From: Aquitalea magnusonii
GTDB taxonomy: Bacteria; Pseudomonadota; Gammaproteobacteria; Burkholderiales; Chromobacteriaceae
Assembly (NCBI RefSeq): GCF_003202035.1
Contig: NZ_QJKC01000005.1
Span: 62,001-126,000, forward strand
Reading direction: 5' to 3'
DNA: 64,000 bases
Part shown: piece by piece, positions 62,202-64,000 of the stretch
Layout of the letters: every line of letters begins with the position of its first letter
How positions within the stretch are numbered: position 1 is the first letter of the stretch
The notes under the pieces: model-generated
Database searches by the model: none
The model's input: only the letters and a program-made list of their open reading frames with translations
What the model was told of the DNA's origin: nothing
Translations under genes and position numbers: made by a program

Positions 62202-64000
62202 TCAGGAGGACTTGCGCACCCGCAGATACCATTCGCACAGCAGGCGGACCTGCTTGGCGGTGTAGCCCTTTTCCACCATGCGGTTGACGAAGTCTTCGTG
62301 CTTCTTGGCATCCTCCACGCTGGCCTTGGCATTGAAGGAAATCACCGGCAGCAGCTCTTCGGTATTGGAGAACATCTTCTTCTCGATCACCGTGCGCAGC
62401 TTTTCATAGCTGGTCCAGGTCGGGTTCTTGCCGCCGTTATTGGCCCGGGCGCGCAGCACGAAATTGACGATTTCGTTGCGGAAGTCCTTGGGATTGGAAA
62501 TCCCGGCCGGTTTTTCGATTTTCTCCAGTTCGCCATTGAGCGAGGTGCGGTCGAAGATTTCGCCGGTATCCTGATCGCGGTATTCCTGGTCCTGAATCCA
62601 GTAGTCGGCGAAGGTGACATAGCGGTCGAAAATGTTCTGGCCGTATTCAGAGTAGCTTTCCAGATAGGCGGTCTGGATCTCCTTGCCGATGAACTCGACA
62701 TACTTGGGCGCCAGATACTCTTTCAGGAAGGTCAGGTACTTCTGCTCCTGCTCGGCCGGGAACTGCTCGCGCTCCACCTGCTGTTCCAGCACATACAGCA
62801 GGTGCACCGGGTTGGCCGCCACTTCCTGGTTGTCGAAGTTAAACACCTTGGACAGGATCTTGTAGGCAAAGCGGGTCGACAGGCCATTCATGCCCTCGTC
62901 TACCCCGGCATAATCGCGGTACTCCTGCAGCGACTTGGCCTTGGGATCGGTGTCTTTCAGATTCTCCCCGTCATACACCTGCATCTTGCTGAAGAGGCTG
63001 GAGTTTTCGGTCTCCTTCAGCCGCGACAGAATGGCAAACTGCGCCATCATCTTCAGCGTTCCCGGTGCGCACGGCGCATTGCCCAGGGAAGAGTTGCGGA
63101 TCAGCTTGTCGTAGATCTTGATCTCTTCGGTCACGCGCAGGCAGTACGGCACCTTGACGATATAGATACGGTCGAGGAAGGCCTCGTTGTTCTTGTTGTT
63201 GCGGAACTGCTTCCACTCCGACTCATTGGAGTGGGCCAGCACGATGCCATCAAACGGGATGGCGCCAAAGCCTTCGGTACCCTTGAAATTGCTTTCCTGG
63301 GTGGCGGTCAGCAGCGGGTGCAACACCTTGATGGGGGCCTTGAACATTTCCACGAATTCCAGCAGACCCTGGTTGGCCAGGCAGAGGCCACCGGAGTAGC
63401 TGTAGGCATCCGGGTCGTCCTGGGCGTATTTTTCCAGTTTGCGGATGTCCACCTTGCCCACCAGCGAGCTGATGTCCTGGTTGTTCTCGTCACCCGGCTC
63501 GGTTTTGGCCACGGCAATCTGCCGCAGTACCGACGGGTAGCGTTTCACCACCTTGAACTGGCCGATGTCGCCATTGAATTCGTGCAGCCTTTTCACCGCC
63601 CACGGGCTGGGAATGGTCTTGAGATAACGGCGCGGAATGCCGAATTCCTCTTCCAGAATGGCACCGTCTTCTTCCACATTGAACAGGCCCAGCGGCGACT
63701 CGTTTAGCGGGCTGCCTTTCAGGCAATAGAAGGGCACCTGCTCCATCAGCTCCTTCAGCTTTTCGGCAATCGACGACTTGCCGCCGCCCACCGGCCCCAG
63801 CAGGTAGAGAATCTGTTTCTTTTCTTCCAGCCCCTGGGCGGCATGGCGGAAATAGGCCACCACCTGCTCGATCACTTCCTCGGTGCCGTAAAACTCGCGG
63901 AAGGCGGGATAGACCTTGATGACCTTGTTGGAAAAGATGCGCGACAGACGCTGGTCGTGACGGGTATCCACCAGTTCCGGTTCGCCAATGGCGGCCAGCA
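62202..64000 (-). CDS. prkA: PrkA/YeaG serine protein kinase (partial, start outside window)
   Basis: 599 codons are visible; the frame stays open to the right edge, where it still matches YeaG (AAIGEPELVDTRHDQRLSRI). The start therefore lies beyond 64000, about 45 residues further by comparison with E. coli YeaG. The AAA-like part has Walker A (LLGPVGGGKSSIAEKLKELM), the middle IVLAHSNESEWKQFRNNKNN, and the C-terminal kinase-like domain follows. A GTG near 63971 inside this homology is not the start. It controls stress and nitrogen responses in enterobacteria. yeaH follows after 165 bases. Confidence 0.96.
   Translation of the reverse strand, partial: LAAIGEPELVDTRHDQRLSRIFSNKVIKVYPAFREFYGTEEVIEQVVAYFRHAAQGLEEKKQILYLLGPVGGGKSSIAEKLKELMEQVPFYCLKGSPLNESPLGLFNVEEDGAILEEEFGIPRRYLKTIPSPWAVKRLHEFNGDIGQFKVVKRYPSVLRQIAVAKTEPGDENNQDISSLVGKVDIRKLEKYAQDDPDAYSYSGGLCLANQGLLEFVEMFKAPIKVLHPLLTATQESNFKGTEGFGAIPFDGIVLAHSNESEWKQFRNNKNNEAFLDRIYIVKVPYCLRVTEEIKIYDKLIRNSSLGNAPCAPGTLKMMAQFAILSRLKETENSSLFSKMQVYDGENLKDTDPKAKSLQEYRDYAGVDEGMNGLSTRFAYKILSKVFNFDNQEVAANPVHLLYVLEQQVEREQFPAEQEQKYLTFLKEYLAPKYVEFIGKEIQTAYLESYSEYGQNIFDRYVTFADYWIQDQEYRDQDTGEIFDRTSLNGELEKIEKPAGISNPKDFRNEIVNFVLRARANNGGKNPTWTSYEKLRTVIEKKMFSNTEELLPVISFNAKASVEDAKKHEDFVNRMVEKGYTAKQVRLLCEWYLRVRKSS

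Noticed and set aside
60666-63707. 1013-codon open frame opposite spoVR, yeaH and prkA
   Set aside because: It crosses three well-supported genes and intergenic gaps on the other strand and has a low-complexity product.

Overview
The window reads as a chromosome segment of a GC-rich betaproteobacterium, most likely Neisseriales/Chromobacteriaceae (Aquitalea, Chromobacterium or Vogesella-like). Pointers are the hpnCDE squalene genes, a betaproteobacterial proteasome homologue next to Hsp33, an Ecf/MseR-like sigma and anti-sigma pair, divergent fur and bamE, and divergent rne and rluC. This placement comes from recognising gene families and was not tested by a search.

Layout. 1-3466 is the right end of a prophage or integrative element: the end of a cytosine methyltransferase, four small unknown or unusual genes, an excisionase and a lambda-type integrase with a strong terminator. 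3.9-6.1 kb is a chemoreceptor. 6.1-7.65 kb is the nickel/cobalt pair rcnR-rcnA with a readable operator. 7.7-9.8 kb holds a PAP2 phosphatase and chrA. 9.8-14.4 kb is a minus-strand run of lolC, lolD, an MscS channel, a FixJ-type regulator and nudB. 14.4-18.2 kb holds an NlpC/P60 hydrolase, ubiB with a secreted partner, and a DUF2325 gene under a Fur box. 18.3-24.9 kb is a colinear minus-strand block: hpnC, hpnD, hpnE, an SDR protein, a lipoprotein, radA, an ECF sigma factor and a zinc-finger anti-sigma factor. 25.0-25.5 kb is a tRNA cluster with four Ala(GGC) genes and one Glu(TTC) gene. 25.6-33.7 kb carries housekeeping genes (ribA, a GAF protein, a PotF-like binding protein, hslO, the proteasome homologue, an L,D-transpeptidase and rlmD).

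33.7-42.2 kb is the most unusual part. An integrase stub is followed by a c-di-GMP-I (GEMM) riboswitch. The riboswitch leads a 1110-residue protein with a calpain-like protease domain and six Ig-like repeats. A complete type I secretion system (ABC transporter, adaptor, TolC) faces it. This suggests a second-messenger-controlled, secreted or surface-bound protease or adhesin. 42.4-44.5 kb holds a second chemoreceptor and tRNA-Asn, and 44.6-47.7 kb is RNase E.

48.2-54.2 kb is a plus-strand series: rluC, a phosphatase, a Rieske protein, a signal peptide peptidase, motD, a nitroreductase, pyrD and a lipoprotein. 54.2-56.1 kb is fur-aat-bpt, with the genes overlapping end to start; aat and bpt act in N-end-rule tagging. 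bamE and dapB lead right into a FecCD/HmuV-type importer. The window closes with the stress genes prkA (cut by the edge), yeaH and spoVR.
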